Shown here one piece after another: positions 33,901 to 43,500 of a DNA stretch of 64,000 nucleotides. The stretch's first letter is position 1, and each line of letters begins with the position of its first letter. Source of the stretch: JAMIFV01 sp035906055 (lineage in GTDB: Bacteria; Pseudomonadota; Alphaproteobacteria; Rickettsiales; JABCZZ01); assembly GCA_035906055.1 (NCBI GenBank), contig JAMIFV010000028.1, positions 1 to 64,000 of the forward strand, in the 5' to 3' direction. Both the position numbers and the translations under genes were made by a program. Below the pieces are notes generated by a model. That model searched no databases, was not told the DNA's origin, and saw only the letters and a list, made by a program, of their open reading frames with translations.

Positions 33901-34747
33901 GGATACAGTGGCCGACACTGTTGCGCAGGTGCAGATGGCAGCGGAGAGTCTTGTAAGCGCTCCGGACAGCTTGGCGGCCCTCACTGGCGGCATTGACGAA
34001 TTGCTCGGTGCATTTGCAGACCCTTCCGGCAACCTGTCGGACGACCCGGCGGCGAATGTGCAGTCGCTGATGCTGGGCATCACCGGCAGTACAGGCACTG
34101 AAACCACCGATTCCATCACCGATACGGTAGCGGATATTACTGTGCAGGTGCAGGCGGCAGCGGAAAACCTCACCACGCTTCCGGTTCAGGATAGTGCCGT
34201 TTCCGGTAATGCGCTCAGCAGCCTGAGCGCAATTGAGAACGTCGCCAGCGCCCCGGAAAACCTGTTGGATACCGTTACGTCTGCTGTAATAGAGCCGGTG
34301 GTTGACGTGACGCCTGTGGTCAGTGACGCAGTAACATCGTCGCTCAGCAGCCTTGAATCGCTCACTGCTACAATTACAGACACCACGCAGGTGACAAGTC
34401 CTGATCCCGCCATCATGACCACGCTGATGGACAATACGCTGCACGATACCACCAGCGATACTGCGAGTTCAGGCGCGGCCAGCTACGACATTAATCACGT
34501 GCTTGATGCCGTGGTGGCGACCGCCACAGGCACCACCGGCAGTTCGTCCTCTTCCGACGCATCGGGCGGCACGGGGAGTACGTCTTCCGGCAGTGCGGGC
34601 TCATCATGGACCGAGCAGGTGGTGCAGCCCGTTACCACGGCCACGCAGACCACCACGTCCGTGCTCAACGCCACCGTCCCTGTTGTGGATACGACCGTCC
34701 AGACCACAACCACCAGTGTCTTAACCAAACTCAAGAAGCTGTTCTGA
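30992..34747 (+). CDS. Large repeat protein, probable type I secretion substrate
   Basis: 1251 residues. No Sec signal peptide and no RTX nonapeptides. 1-145: unique N-domain. 146-175: Pro/Thr linker of PTPGPTP units. 180-1090: about seven repeats, each with a helix of the form TLLDxNATLDTVADTAA followed by NLLSDPxxxITDT-type blocks. Two repeats (near 624-735 and 791-902) are almost identical at DNA level. The C-terminus has a Ser/Gly linker and a short basic-hydrophobic end (VLTKLKKLF), where type I signals usually lie. The stop overlaps the next ABC gene (TGATG). I infer a surface or released adhesin-like or lipid-binding helical protein; no family was recognised. Confidence 0.65.
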   Translation: MAGLDRAYSSNTPIVNGDNDAEGNFDRLTVLQDVAHSDLSAKAYFAEELVPSDGNPAAVTTAIDEILGIRNYGGLSSDGVANAAGSANLLLSALVRKAVQADEATARIAFSDTVHHTSPAIESAVSGETPQTLARSGYYKTPPEGGPDPLPTPVPTPGPTPGPTPSPTSGPGPVDPPSNTPHPIVDLDLGINTRDPSISLGLVIDPTGTTLLDLDATVETIANTSASLAATVDTLIQGTTQITANVASDLVNGLHGTVGNVINLVTGTGGTTPIISLNTANNLLSDPGGILSKTTLGIDLSGDTLLDVNATVHTVANTAASLHAKVDTLLSGGDIVPNAVTELSTLLTSLPALQPGSSEGPILSIDSATDLLCDPTKIMTDLTLGIDPGGSTLLDVGATLDTVADTAAGIQGVVENLTSGADITTDLTSALAQTLGGPGEAGLPDINPGSDDAPIISLQSANNLLEDPTSEITDTLLVINPNGNTLLDTNATLDTIADTSADAQVLLENLISGGDVVAAVTSQLDDMLGLSTQSPPDAGALVEAVTDGLANADTIADSIADVGIGEDPAAVVTEGVTHLLNAALDPQPGNGGETPVISAESINNVLSDPTGEITDTVITVIPGGDTLLEANAALDTVADIAADTQAAVENLAGTPDIVATFTSALQDMPDTLSGDTGDMLPDVQGMEETLANVAGGVTEFLADPASIVPQGDPVGLMPDDPAVIVQQLVETVTGSDDIINTVTNELAELLGAQTWQGGNGETITNIDTISDILSGPASLFCDTDINIDPAGDTLLEANAALDTVADIAADTQAAVENLAGTPDIVATLTSAFQDMPDTLSGDTGGMLPDVQGVEETLANVAGGVTEFLADPASIVPQGDPVGLMPDDPAVIVQQLVETITGNGDIASAVTHELTELLTPQTGQGGANDAPIINVDTVSDVLSNPASLFFDTDTVTIDQAGTALTDVNTALDTVADTVAQVQMAAESLVSAPDSLAALTGGIDELLGAFADPSGNLSDDPAANVQSLMLGITGSTGTETTDSITDTVADITVQVQAAAENLTTLPVQDSAVSGNALSSLSAIENVASAPENLLDTVTSAVIEPVVDVTPVVSDAVTSSLSSLESLTATITDTTQVTSPDPAIMTTLMDNTLHDTTSDTASSGAASYDINHVLDAVVATATGTTGSSSSSDASGGTGSTSSGSAGSSWTEQVVQPVTTATQTTTSVLNATVPVVDTTVQTTTTSVLTKLKKLF
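32861..33193 (+). repeat. Long direct repeat, copy 1, inside the substrate gene
   Basis: About 333 bases that recur at 33362-33694 with only a few scattered differences (for example ACGTTTACC against ACGCTTACC). The offset is 501 bases, exactly 167 codons, so the frame is kept. Identity far exceeds that of the other repeats in the gene, pointing to a recent duplication or gene conversion. Confidence 0.85.
33362..33694 (+). repeat. Long direct repeat, copy 2, inside the substrate gene
   Basis: Partner of the block at 32861-33193. The two start in the same phrase (GGTGACACGCTTCTGGAAGC) and run to the TGGTGGAAACC near the end. The copies are a target for recombination, which would remove or add 167 residues. 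Confidence 0.85.
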
Positions 34748-36465
34748 TGGCCCGTTCATTCTTCAGCATTGCCAGCCTGCCCAAAGAGGCGTTTCTTTCA
34801 CCCGGACACGGCTACCGTCCGCGCGGGTGGGAGATCGCGCTCGCGTCACTCGCCATCAACCTGCTGGCGCTGGCGCTCTCGCTGGTAACGCTGCAGGTCT
34901 ATGACCGCATCCTTATCTATCACAATATCAGCACGCTCAATATGTTATGCATCGGCGCGGTGGTGGCATTGCTGGTGGAAGCGTTGCTCAAACTATGCCG
35001 TGGCTACGCGATGGGCTGGTCCGCTGCGTCGTTCGAGCATGCCGTGGCGTGCAACGTCGTGCGCCACACACTGGCGCGCGAGCTGACCAGTGACGACAAT
35101 GTGACGGCAGGGGAGTACCTTCAGCGCATCCAGTCGGTGGGCAAGATACGCGATTTTTATTCCGGGCAGGCCCTGGCTACCCTTATCGACCTGCCGTTCG
35201 TGCTGGTGTTCCTGTTCATCATCTATCAGGTGGCGGGGGTGCTGGTGTTCGCGCCGCTGCTCGTGCTCACCGGCATGCTGGCCATGGCTTACGATGCGGG
35301 CCGCCGCCTGAAATCCTCGCTGAACCGCCGCGACAAGGCCGACGACACGCGTTACGACTTCCTCGTGCATACGCTTGCAGGCATCCATTCCATTAAAGGG
35401 CTGGGGCTGGAAGCGCCGTTCGAGCGCCGTTATGAACACTGGCAGGCCAAGACCACACGCGCCAATTTTGAAGTGGCGCAGCTCAGCGCCCGCACCTACG
35501 ATCAGGGCATCATCGCGTCGCATGCCATGATGATCGCGGTTGCCGTAGTAGGCGCTCCCTTCATGATCGGCGGCAGCTTGTCGCTGGGCGGGCTGGTGGC
35601 CTGCGTCATGCTCTCCGGGCGCATCATGCAGCCGGTGCAGCGCGCGCTCGGCTTCTGGACGGGCCTGCAGGAAATAGGCATCGCGCATCAGAAGCTTGCC
35701 GCGCATTTCACCGGCAACCTGCTCAGCGGCAATGCGGCGCAAGCCGCGGAACGTGAAGGCCGCGTGAAGCTGGATAACGTCTCTTTCGGCTATGATGCAG
35801 GCGACAGCATAGTGCATAACCTCTCGCTGGCGGTGCGCCCCGGCGAGGTGGTTTCCATCACCGGCGAATACGGCGCGGGCAAGCAGACATTGCTCAAGCT
35901 TATCGCGGGTGTGCATCCGCCGCACAAGGGGCGCGTGGAGGTGGACGGCATTGCCCCGCACCTGTACACGTCGGAAGCGCTCTGCGACCATATAGGCTAC
36001 CTGCCGGGCAACGGCATCATCTTCCACGGCACGATCGGAGAGAACCTTTCGCGCTTCGGGCGTGTGCCGGAAGATCGCGTGAAAGAGATCTGTGAGTTAC
36101 TGGGGCTGGAAGAGGAAATCTCCATGCTGCCCGCAGGGTATGACACCAGGCTCGAAGGCACCAACGCCGACACGATTCCGCCCGGCCTTCGCCAGCGCAT
36201 CGCCATTGCGCGTGTGCTGGCCAGCAAGCCGCGTGTGCTGCTGTTCTACAATGCCGACCGTTCGCTGGATAAGGACGGCTACAACCACGTATACCGCCTG
36301 CTTGCGCGCCTCAAAGGCCGCATCACCATGATACTGGTCACCAACGACCAGAATCTGCTTCGTCTTGCCGATACCCATTACCGGCTGGAGAATCGCGGCC
36401 TGCTGCCGGTTTCGGCGGAAGGCGACATGCTGAACGTGCACGCTTATCAGGAAATGCGCTTATGA
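34747..36465 (+). CDS. Type I secretion ABC subunit with degenerate ATPase domain
   Basis: 572 residues. 25-310: six-helix ABC exporter membrane domain (WEIALASLAINLLALALSLVTLQVYDRILI, cited in part). 335-555: ABC ATPase fold, but all catalytic sites are altered. Walker A is GEYGAGKQT (Ser/Thr to Gln at about 380), the LSGGQ signature reads IPPGL, Walker B is VLLFYNADRSLD (Asp-Glu to Tyr-Asn at 501-502) and the switch His is Asn (VTND, about 533). It is probably a non-hydrolysing half that pairs with the next gene's product. Overlaps the preceding gene by 1 base and the next by 4, so all are translated together. Confidence 0.85.
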   Translation: MARSFFSIASLPKEAFLSPGHGYRPRGWEIALASLAINLLALALSLVTLQVYDRILIYHNISTLNMLCIGAVVALLVEALLKLCRGYAMGWSAASFEHAVACNVVRHTLARELTSDDNVTAGEYLQRIQSVGKIRDFYSGQALATLIDLPFVLVFLFIIYQVAGVLVFAPLLVLTGMLAMAYDAGRRLKSSLNRRDKADDTRYDFLVHTLAGIHSIKGLGLEAPFERRYEHWQAKTTRANFEVAQLSARTYDQGIIASHAMMIAVAVVGAPFMIGGSLSLGGLVACVMLSGRIMQPVQRALGFWTGLQEIGIAHQKLAAHFTGNLLSGNAAQAAEREGRVKLDNVSFGYDAGDSIVHNLSLAVRPGEVVSITGEYGAGKQTLLKLIAGVHPPHKGRVEVDGIAPHLYTSEALCDHIGYLPGNGIIFHGTIGENLSRFGRVPEDRVKEICELLGLEEEISMLPAGYDTRLEGTNADTIPPGLRQRIAIARVLASKPRVLLFYNADRSLDKDGYNHVYRLLARLKGRITMILVTNDQNLLRLADTHYRLENRGLLPVSAEGDMLNVHAYQEMRL

Positions 36466-38567
36466 ACGCAGAGATCATCGGCCTTCCCCCGCGCGGCCAT
36501 CATCAGGACACGTCTTCGCTGCCGCTCATAGACGAACTGCTCAAGGCTTATAACCTTGAAGCGGACAAGGACCGTGCCGCCGAAGCAATGCCCTACGGGC
36601 AGGCCAGGCTGGAAGTGGTGGATGTGCTCAATTTCATGGCGCGCATGGGCTATACCGGCGGCAGCGTGGAAACCGCGCTGTGTGACATCGACCCCCGCCT
36701 GCTTCCCTGCCTGTTCGCAGAGAAACACAGCCAGACGTTGCGCGTTATCACCACGCCGCAGGCTGAGGCGGTTGAGGGCAGGGCGTATATTTTTACCAAG
36801 CAGGAGCACAAAGACCCCAAAGAACAGAAAGAAGCGCTGGCTGCGGCAGGCACGGGCTGGTTCATCAGCGCCATATTGCGCTTCAGGAAACTTGCATGGC
36901 GCGTGACCTGGATAAGCTTCATCCTGAGTTTTGTCTCGCTCGGCCTGCCGCTGTTCCTCATGGCCATCTATGACCGTATCGTGGATATCGCCACTACCCA
37001 GACCGTTGCCGTACTGGGAATGGGTGCGTTCATTACCATGAGTATCGAGCTGGCGTTGCGCAATATGCGTTCGGGCAACCTTGCCTGGTTCGCCGCGCGT
37101 ATCGACCATATCGTAAGTAACCGCGTGCTTTCGCGCCTGCTGCAACTGCCCGCCCACGCGCTTGAGCGCGCCTCGGTCGCCTCGCAGATAGCCCGCCTGC
37201 GCGCGTTCGACTCGGTGCGCGAATTCTTCAGCGGCCCGTTATTCCTCACCCTGCTCGACCTTCCGTTCACCACGGTTGCCTTCCTTGTGCTGTGCTGGAT
37301 CGGCGGGCCGATGGCGTTTGTGCCGGTGGGCATGGTGGCGATGTATGGCGTGCTCATCGTCATTTTCCGTCCGCAGCTTAAGATGGCGATGTTCCGCTCC
37401 GCCCGCGCCCGCGCCGCAGTGCAGAGCTATCATATTGAACTGTTTGAAAAACGTGAAGTATTGCGTCTGGGCGGCATGAGCGAGGTCTGGCGCGAGCAGT
37501 TCCGTGAGATATCGGCCGCATCCTCCATCGCCATGTTCCATGCCCAGCATCTGGCGCATCTGCTGGAGACTATCATCTACACCCTCACCACGCTGTGCGG
37601 GCTGTTGCTCATCTATATGGGAGTGCTGCGCGTATGGGACGGCGACATGAGCGGCGGCGCGCTGTTTGCGTCGCTCATATTATACTGGCGTGTTATCGCC
37701 CCGTGGCAGTTGCTCGCCTGCAGCATCCCGCGCCTTGAGCAGCTTTACCGCAACGTCCAGCAGATCAACCGCCTCATGACGCTCGATACCGAATATGAAA
37801 GCGCGCTGGGCATGGGTAAGCCCGGAAATTTACAGGGTAAAATGGTCATTTCCAAGATCGGCCTGCGTTACAGCAAGGAAACCGATCCGGTGTTCGTAGG
37901 CCTCAACTTCAACGTGGAGCCCGGCGAAATGGTCGCCATTGCCGGGGGTAACGGCAGCGGCAAGTCCACCGTGCTGAAATTAATGCTGGGGCTTTACCGC
38001 CCGCAGGCAGGCGCGGTCTATATCGACGGGCGTGATATCAGGCAGATGGACCCGGTGCGCCTCAGGCAGTCGATTGCCTATGTGCCTCAGATACCTGAAA
38101 TGTTCGGCGGCACTATCGCCGAGAACCTGCGGCTGGGCAATCCGTTCGCGACCGAAAGCCATCTCTGGCACGCGCTGGAAATGGCGGGCGCCAAGAAAAT
38201 AGTGATGGCGCTGCCCCGGGGCATACATACGCCGTTCGCACAGGCCGGGGAAACGCTGCGCACCAACCTCATCCACCAGATAGCGCTGGCGCGCGCCTAT
38301 GCCAAAGACGCACCGATACTGCTCATTGATGAAATGCCATATACCGTGCTGGGCAGTCCGGCAGGAAAAATGCTTTTTGAACAATTGCATGAATGGCGCA
38401 GGCAGAAGACCATGATCATCGTTTCGCACCGTGACGACCATATCTGCATGAGCGATCGTGCATTAGGGCTGCTTTCCGGCGGGCGCTTCATCTTCGGCGC
38501 GCCGGACAAGGTCATCAGGCAACTGCGTGAGGAAAGTTTCAACCAATTTACCAAGAGGCTGGCATGA
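36462..38567 (+). CDS. Type I secretion ABC exporter with C39-like N-domain, catalytic partner
   Basis: 701 residues. 35-125: peptidase-C39-like domain of the non-cutting kind (MGYTGGSVETALCDIDPRLLP). 150-425: exporter membrane domain. 455-690: ATPase with intact Walker A (AGGNGSGKST, Lys at 501), Walker B (ILLIDEMP, Asp-Glu at 623-624) and switch His (IIVSHRDD). Its own signature is degenerate (LRTNLIHQIALARA in place of LSGGQ). Together with the preceding subunit this leaves one composite site with working Walker residues facing the partner's IPPGL, and one dead site. This layout matches asymmetric heterodimeric ABC exporters. Confidence 0.88.
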   Translation: MNAEIIGLPPRGHHQDTSSLPLIDELLKAYNLEADKDRAAEAMPYGQARLEVVDVLNFMARMGYTGGSVETALCDIDPRLLPCLFAEKHSQTLRVITTPQAEAVEGRAYIFTKQEHKDPKEQKEALAAAGTGWFISAILRFRKLAWRVTWISFILSFVSLGLPLFLMAIYDRIVDIATTQTVAVLGMGAFITMSIELALRNMRSGNLAWFAARIDHIVSNRVLSRLLQLPAHALERASVASQIARLRAFDSVREFFSGPLFLTLLDLPFTTVAFLVLCWIGGPMAFVPVGMVAMYGVLIVIFRPQLKMAMFRSARARAAVQSYHIELFEKREVLRLGGMSEVWREQFREISAASSIAMFHAQHLAHLLETIIYTLTTLCGLLLIYMGVLRVWDGDMSGGALFASLILYWRVIAPWQLLACSIPRLEQLYRNVQQINRLMTLDTEYESALGMGKPGNLQGKMVISKIGLRYSKETDPVFVGLNFNVEPGEMVAIAGGNGSGKSTVLKLMLGLYRPQAGAVYIDGRDIRQMDPVRLRQSIAYVPQIPEMFGGTIAENLRLGNPFATESHLWHALEMAGAKKIVMALPRGIHTPFAQAGETLRTNLIHQIALARAYAKDAPILLIDEMPYTVLGSPAGKMLFEQLHEWRRQKTMIIVSHRDDHICMSDRALGLLSGGRFIFGAPDKVIRQLREESFNQFTKRLA

Positions 38568-39568
38568 TAGCGCGCGTCATCACATCGTCGGAAAAGGTCC
38601 GCGTCAGGGAATCGCAGTTGCAGTTTTTGCGGCAATCCACACGCCTTGAGGAGAGCACCGCGCCCTACCTCATGCGTGGCGCGATGATAGCGCTCTCCCT
38701 GCTGGTGTTCGTGTTCATCGGCTGGATGGCGGTCGCAAAGATTGAAGAGATCATGCAGGCGAACGGCGAAGTGGTGCCCAGCGGCTTCCCGCGCATCGTG
38801 CAGCATTATGACGGCGGCATCGTGAAAGAGATACTTGTGCGCGAAGGCAGCCTCGTGCAGGCAGGCGAAGCGCTGCTGGTGCTTGACGGCGTGGGCGCGC
38901 AGGAAGAACTCAACCGGGCCACGCTTGCCGTGAGCGGGCTGAAGCAGACCGTGGCCATGGCGCAGGAGGTGTTCGATATTCAGCAGAACCTGAAACAGCA
39001 GGGCGTCTCCTCGCATGTGCGCTACCTTGAAGCCAAGCAGGCATTGAGCCAGGCACAGAACGAACTCGCCCAGCAGAAGGAAATGCAGAGCCGCTGGCAG
39101 GCGCGTGTGGAGCGTCTTGACGTGCGCGCCCCGGCGACCGGATTGATAAAAGGCCTTAAACTCAACACCATAGGCGAGGTGGTGAAACCGGGCGATCCGT
39201 TGATGGAGATCGTGCCGACGGGCGAATCGCTGGTAGTGGAAGCGCGCATCGCGCCGTCGGACATTGGCCGCGTGCAGGTGGGGCAGCCGGTAAAAGTGAA
39301 AGTGAGTTCTTTCGATTATGGCCGCTACGGCGCGGTGAACGGCACGCTGGAATTCGTCAGCGCCACCACGTTCGAGGGCATGAACCACGAGAAATATTAT
39401 CAGGGACGTGTGATCCTTGAGCGCAATTATGTCGGCAACCAGGAAACCATGAAGATCCTTCCCGGCATGATCGTGCAGGCAGGCATTATCACCGGCAGGA
39501 AAACCATTCTTTCCTATCTGCTTAAACCCATTCAGAGAGCCTTTGAAGGCAGCATGAGTGAAAAATAA
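38564..39568 (+). CDS. HlyD-family periplasmic adaptor of the type I system
   Basis: 334 residues, shorter than HlyD or PrtE (about 430-480). One membrane helix near 42-62 (ALSLLVFVFIGWMAVAKIEE), then the lipoyl half VVPSGFPRIVQHYDGGIVKEILVREG cited in part, a short coiled-coil hairpin (about 118-185), the second lipoyl half LDVRAPATGLIKGLKLNTIGE, and a beta-barrel ending in IVQAGIITGRKTILSYLLKPI, the HlyD-type C-terminus. The shorter coiled coil may mean a different reach to the outer-membrane factor. The start overlaps the ABC gene by 4 bases. Confidence 0.9.
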   Translation: MIARVITSSEKVRVRESQLQFLRQSTRLEESTAPYLMRGAMIALSLLVFVFIGWMAVAKIEEIMQANGEVVPSGFPRIVQHYDGGIVKEILVREGSLVQAGEALLVLDGVGAQEELNRATLAVSGLKQTVAMAQEVFDIQQNLKQQGVSSHVRYLEAKQALSQAQNELAQQKEMQSRWQARVERLDVRAPATGLIKGLKLNTIGEVVKPGDPLMEIVPTGESLVVEARIAPSDIGRVQVGQPVKVKVSSFDYGRYGAVNGTLEFVSATTFEGMNHEKYYQGRVILERNYVGNQETMKILPGMIVQAGIITGRKTILSYLLKPIQRAFEGSMSEK

Positions 39569-39579
39569 AGGGCTACACC

Positions 39580-40518
39580 ATGCTTCACAGCAGCTATACA
39601 CCTCCTCCCAGAAAACAGCCGGTTGTCCTTGCCGTGGATGACGACCGCACGTTACGCATGATGCTTGCCGGCATGGTCAACGCCCTTGGCTATTGCGTGC
39701 TGGAAGCGGGCAACGGCAAGGAAGCCCTGTCGCTGCTGGAAGATAATTTCCGCGAGATCGACGCCGTACTGCTCGACCGCGAAATGCCCGTGATGGACGG
39801 TATGCAGCTTACCCAGCGCATGAAGGAGAATATGAAGCTGCGCAAGATTCCCATCATCATGCAGACCGGCGCCGACAAGCCCGAGCAGGTGAAGCAGGGC
39901 ATCGATGCTGGCGTATTCTACTACCTCACCAAGCCGGTGAATCAGGACATCTTGAAATCCGTACTGCTGGCGGCCATCCGCGAGAGCGAGCAGCAGCACC
40001 AGCTTACGAGCGAACTGCAGAAACACAAGACCAGCTTCCAGCTTATCGACACCTGCCGCTTTCAGTTGCGCACGCTGGCGGAAGCCGAATATCTGGCGGC
40101 GTTCCTTGCCAATTGCTTCCCCGAGCCCGACCGCACGGTGAGCGGGCTGGCGGAATTGCTGGTCAATGCGGTGGAGCACGGCAATCTCGGCATCGATTAC
40201 AGCGAAAAGACCCGTCTGATCGAGCAGGGCACGTGGCGTGCGGAAGTGGAGCGCAGGCAGGCAATGGCAGAGCACCGCCAGAAACGCGCCGATGTCATCT
40301 ACCGCAAGAAGACGGAAGGATATTTCGTGACCATCAAGGATGAAGGCAAGGGCTTCGAATGGAAGAACTACCTGCAGGTAGATCCCTCGCGCGCTTCGCA
40401 CAGCCATGGCCGCGGTATCGCGCAGGCCAACGCCATCTCTTTTGATAAAATCACGTTCAACGACCCGGGTAATGAGGTGACCGGCTTTGTCGGCACCGAT
40501 AAGCCGCTGGAGTGGTAG
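39580..40518 (+). CDS. Receiver plus HATPase (anti-sigma-like) protein
   Basis: 312 residues. 15-135: receiver domain (VVLAVDDDRTLRMML; phosphoacceptor Asp in AVLLDREMPVMDG; Thr in MQTGADK; Lys in YLTKPVN). 160-300: GHKL ATPase of the RsbW/anti-sigma type, with N box LAELLVNAVEHGNLGID and G1-like IKDEGKGFEW. There is no DNA-binding output. Such REC-HATPase proteins often act by protein-protein switching or as kinase-like outputs. It lies between the adaptor and the hybrid kinase, so it is the likely response partner in this phosphorelay. Confidence 0.85.
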   Translation: MLHSSYTPPPRKQPVVLAVDDDRTLRMMLAGMVNALGYCVLEAGNGKEALSLLEDNFREIDAVLLDREMPVMDGMQLTQRMKENMKLRKIPIIMQTGADKPEQVKQGIDAGVFYYLTKPVNQDILKSVLLAAIRESEQQHQLTSELQKHKTSFQLIDTCRFQLRTLAEAEYLAAFLANCFPEPDRTVSGLAELLVNAVEHGNLGIDYSEKTRLIEQGTWRAEVERRQAMAEHRQKRADVIYRKKTEGYFVTIKDEGKGFEWKNYLQVDPSRASHSHGRGIAQANAISFDKITFNDPGNEVTGFVGTDKPLEW

Positions 40519-40519
40519 C

Positions 40520-43500
40520 ATGCGCCGTCACCTGTTATCGCTGTCTATCTTCATCTTCATGCTGCCGTTCTGCGCGGCGGCGTACCTGCTCATGCAGAAA
40601 ATGAAGTCCGACATCGATTTCATCCGTCGTCAGCAGGTGGGGCTGGGTTATTACAAGACGGTGCAGGAACTGCAACTTGCCGCGCAGGTGTATCGCGGCA
40701 GGCTATATATGAACAGCTCTCCCGAAACCATTGCTGCGGCGCAACAAGAATACGAGCGCGCGTTAAACGCGGTGGATGCGCAAAGGGAAGACATGCAGAC
40801 GCTGGCGATTGCCGGGGCCTGGCAGCAGGCACGCGAGGAACTCACGCAAAGCTTTGCCAGTCTGCAATCCGGGTCGCTGGAAATGTTTGAACGCCAGACC
40901 GAAGCCATCCACGGCCTCACTTCTTACACGCGGCACATCGTCAGTGAATCCAACCTGATACTCGACCCTGCCATTGAGAGTTACTACCTCGTATCGCTGA
41001 GTACGGTCACCGTGCCTGAGATGATCGAGCATGTAAGCTATCTGCGTGGCCGTATCTCGGGCATGGCGGAGCACTACCATCCGCTGGGAAAACTCAGGGA
41101 CAGTGTCATTGAACGCGTTGGTCTTATCCGCAAGCTGCAGGACGATTTCAGCCACAGTATCGAAACGGTCAGGAATGCCCGCACTCCGCACAACACGTTG
41201 CATGACAACGATGTTGTTGCGGATACTGCCTTTCTGCAGGGCGCGTTCGATTATGTATATGGTCTTGCAAACGAGACCATAAAACCGACCGGCAGCGATG
41301 AAGTGTTCACCAGGATATCCGAGGTGATAGGGCGGCTGACCGGGATACAGCATCAATACGCCTCGCACCTTTCCGCCCTGCTGGAAGAGCGAGTGACGCA
41401 GCGCACCACCGCATGGTGGGAAGTCCTCCTTTCTCTGGTCACGGCGCTGCTGATGACGCTCGGCCTCTTCGTGTATGCGCAGCGCATCAGGATGAAGCTG
41501 GAGCTTGGCAAGGCCAGGCAACTGCTCAGCGCCATTGTGGAGTCTTCCGGCGATGCGATCATAAGCAAAGGGCCGGATGACATCGTCACCTCGTGGAACC
41601 ATGGGGCGCAGACGCTGTTCGGGTACACAGCAGAGGAAGCCATCGGCAGGAATATTCGCATCATCAGCCCTGATAAAAATTCGGGCGACGAGGCGAGTAT
41701 CAGCGACGCGATACGTGAAGGCAGGGCCATCTCGCATGTTGAGACTACGCGCAGGCGCAAGGACAATGCGCTTGTTCAGGTGGTGATGAGCGTTTCGCCG
41801 GTAAAGGACGAACAGGGCGGCATGATCGGCGTGTCCATCGCCGCGCGTGACAACAGTGAGATCAGGCGGCTCACTGCCGATCTCAGCAGCACCATGGCAG
41901 GCATCAACCGCGCACTGGCCGTGGCGGATTTCGCGCTGGACGGCACCGTCATCAACGCCAACCAGAGCTATCTCGACATGATGGGATACACGCTGGAGGA
42001 CATCAAAGGCCGCCATCACCGCATATTTGTCGATACGGCTTATGCCAAGAGCCAGGAGTATCTTGATTTCTGGAACATCATCTCGCATGGCGAGTTTCAG
42101 GAAGGCGTGTTCCCGCGTATGACCAAATCCGGCAATACGGTATGGGTGCAGGCGCTTTACTGCCCCATACTCGGCGCCGACGGCAAACCTTATAAGGTGG
42201 TGAAGTTTGCCACCGACGTAAGCGAACGCAGGCGCACGCAGGAACGCATAGCGCGGTTCGCCCGCGAGATGGAGCAGAAGAACAAGGAGCTGGAAGCGGC
42301 GCGCGAGCAGTCCGAGCATGCCAACCGCATGAAGTCGGAATTCCTCGCCACGATGAGCCATGAGATACGCACGCCGATGAACGGTATCATCGGCATGACC
42401 GAACTGCTGCTTGAAAGCCAGCTTACTCCCCGCCAGCAGGAGTATTCGCGCACGGTAATGCATTCGGCGGAGGCATTGCTGAGCATTATCAACGATATCC
42501 TCGACTTCTCCAAGATCGAATCCGGCAAGCTGGAACTGGAAGAGATTCCGTTCGACCTGCAGACGCTGGCGGACGAAACGGCGGAACTTCTGGCGGTAAA
42601 GGCGCGAGACAAGGCCATCGAGCTTATCCTGCGCTACGTACCGGGCACGGTGCGCGAACTGGTGGGTGATCCGGGGCGTATCCGCCAGATCATCACCAAT
42701 CTCGTGGGCAACGCCATCAAGTTTACCGAGCGTGGCCGTGTGCTGCTGAAAATAGAAGAGCTTGGCTCGCTTTCTCATGATTGCGGGAAGGCTATTGTAA
42801 AAATATCGGTGGAGGACACCGGCATCGGCATATCTAAAGAGGCGCAGGCAAAACTCTTCCAGAAATTCACGCAGGCCGACTCTTCCACCACCCGCAAATA
42901 TGGCGGTACAGGGCTGGGGCTGGCTATCTGCCGCCAGATGGTGGAGATGATGGGTGGCGATATCATGTTCCAGAGCACCGTGGGCGTCGGTTCATTGTTC
43001 GCCTTCACCATGGTGCTGCCGCGCTACGACCAGGCGATCACGCAGGACGAGGTCATTGCCATCGAACATTTACGCGGTACGCGCATGCTCATCGTGGATG
43101 ATTTGCCGGACAACATTGATATTGTAAAAGAGCAGCTTGAAACCATAGGCATGCAGTGCCTCATCTGCAATGACAGCGTGCAGGCGTTCGACATGCTGGT
43201 GGCGCAGAAAGAAGCGGGCATGCCGGTGGACATAGCCCTCATCGATTACCTGATGCCGGGCCTCAACGGCGAGAATCTCGCTAAGCATATCAAGGCGGCG
43301 GACTCCCCGGTGAAAGATACGGCGATCGTCATTCTCACTTCGGCTTCGGGGCAGGGATTTGCCAAGCGCTTTGCTGCCGCAGGCATATCGGCCTATCTTT
43401 CCAAACCCATCCACAGCCGCGCGCTGATTGAGACGGTAAGCCGCGTCTGGCAGGCATGGAAACAGGGCGACAAGGAAGGCCTTATCACCGCCGAGAATAT

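Noticed and set aside
32591..34444. 617-codon minus-strand frame inside the repeat-protein gene
   Set aside because: Repeats on the sense strand force a repeated antisense frame. No ribosome site or family pattern, while the sense frame fits the operon with a 1-base overlap.
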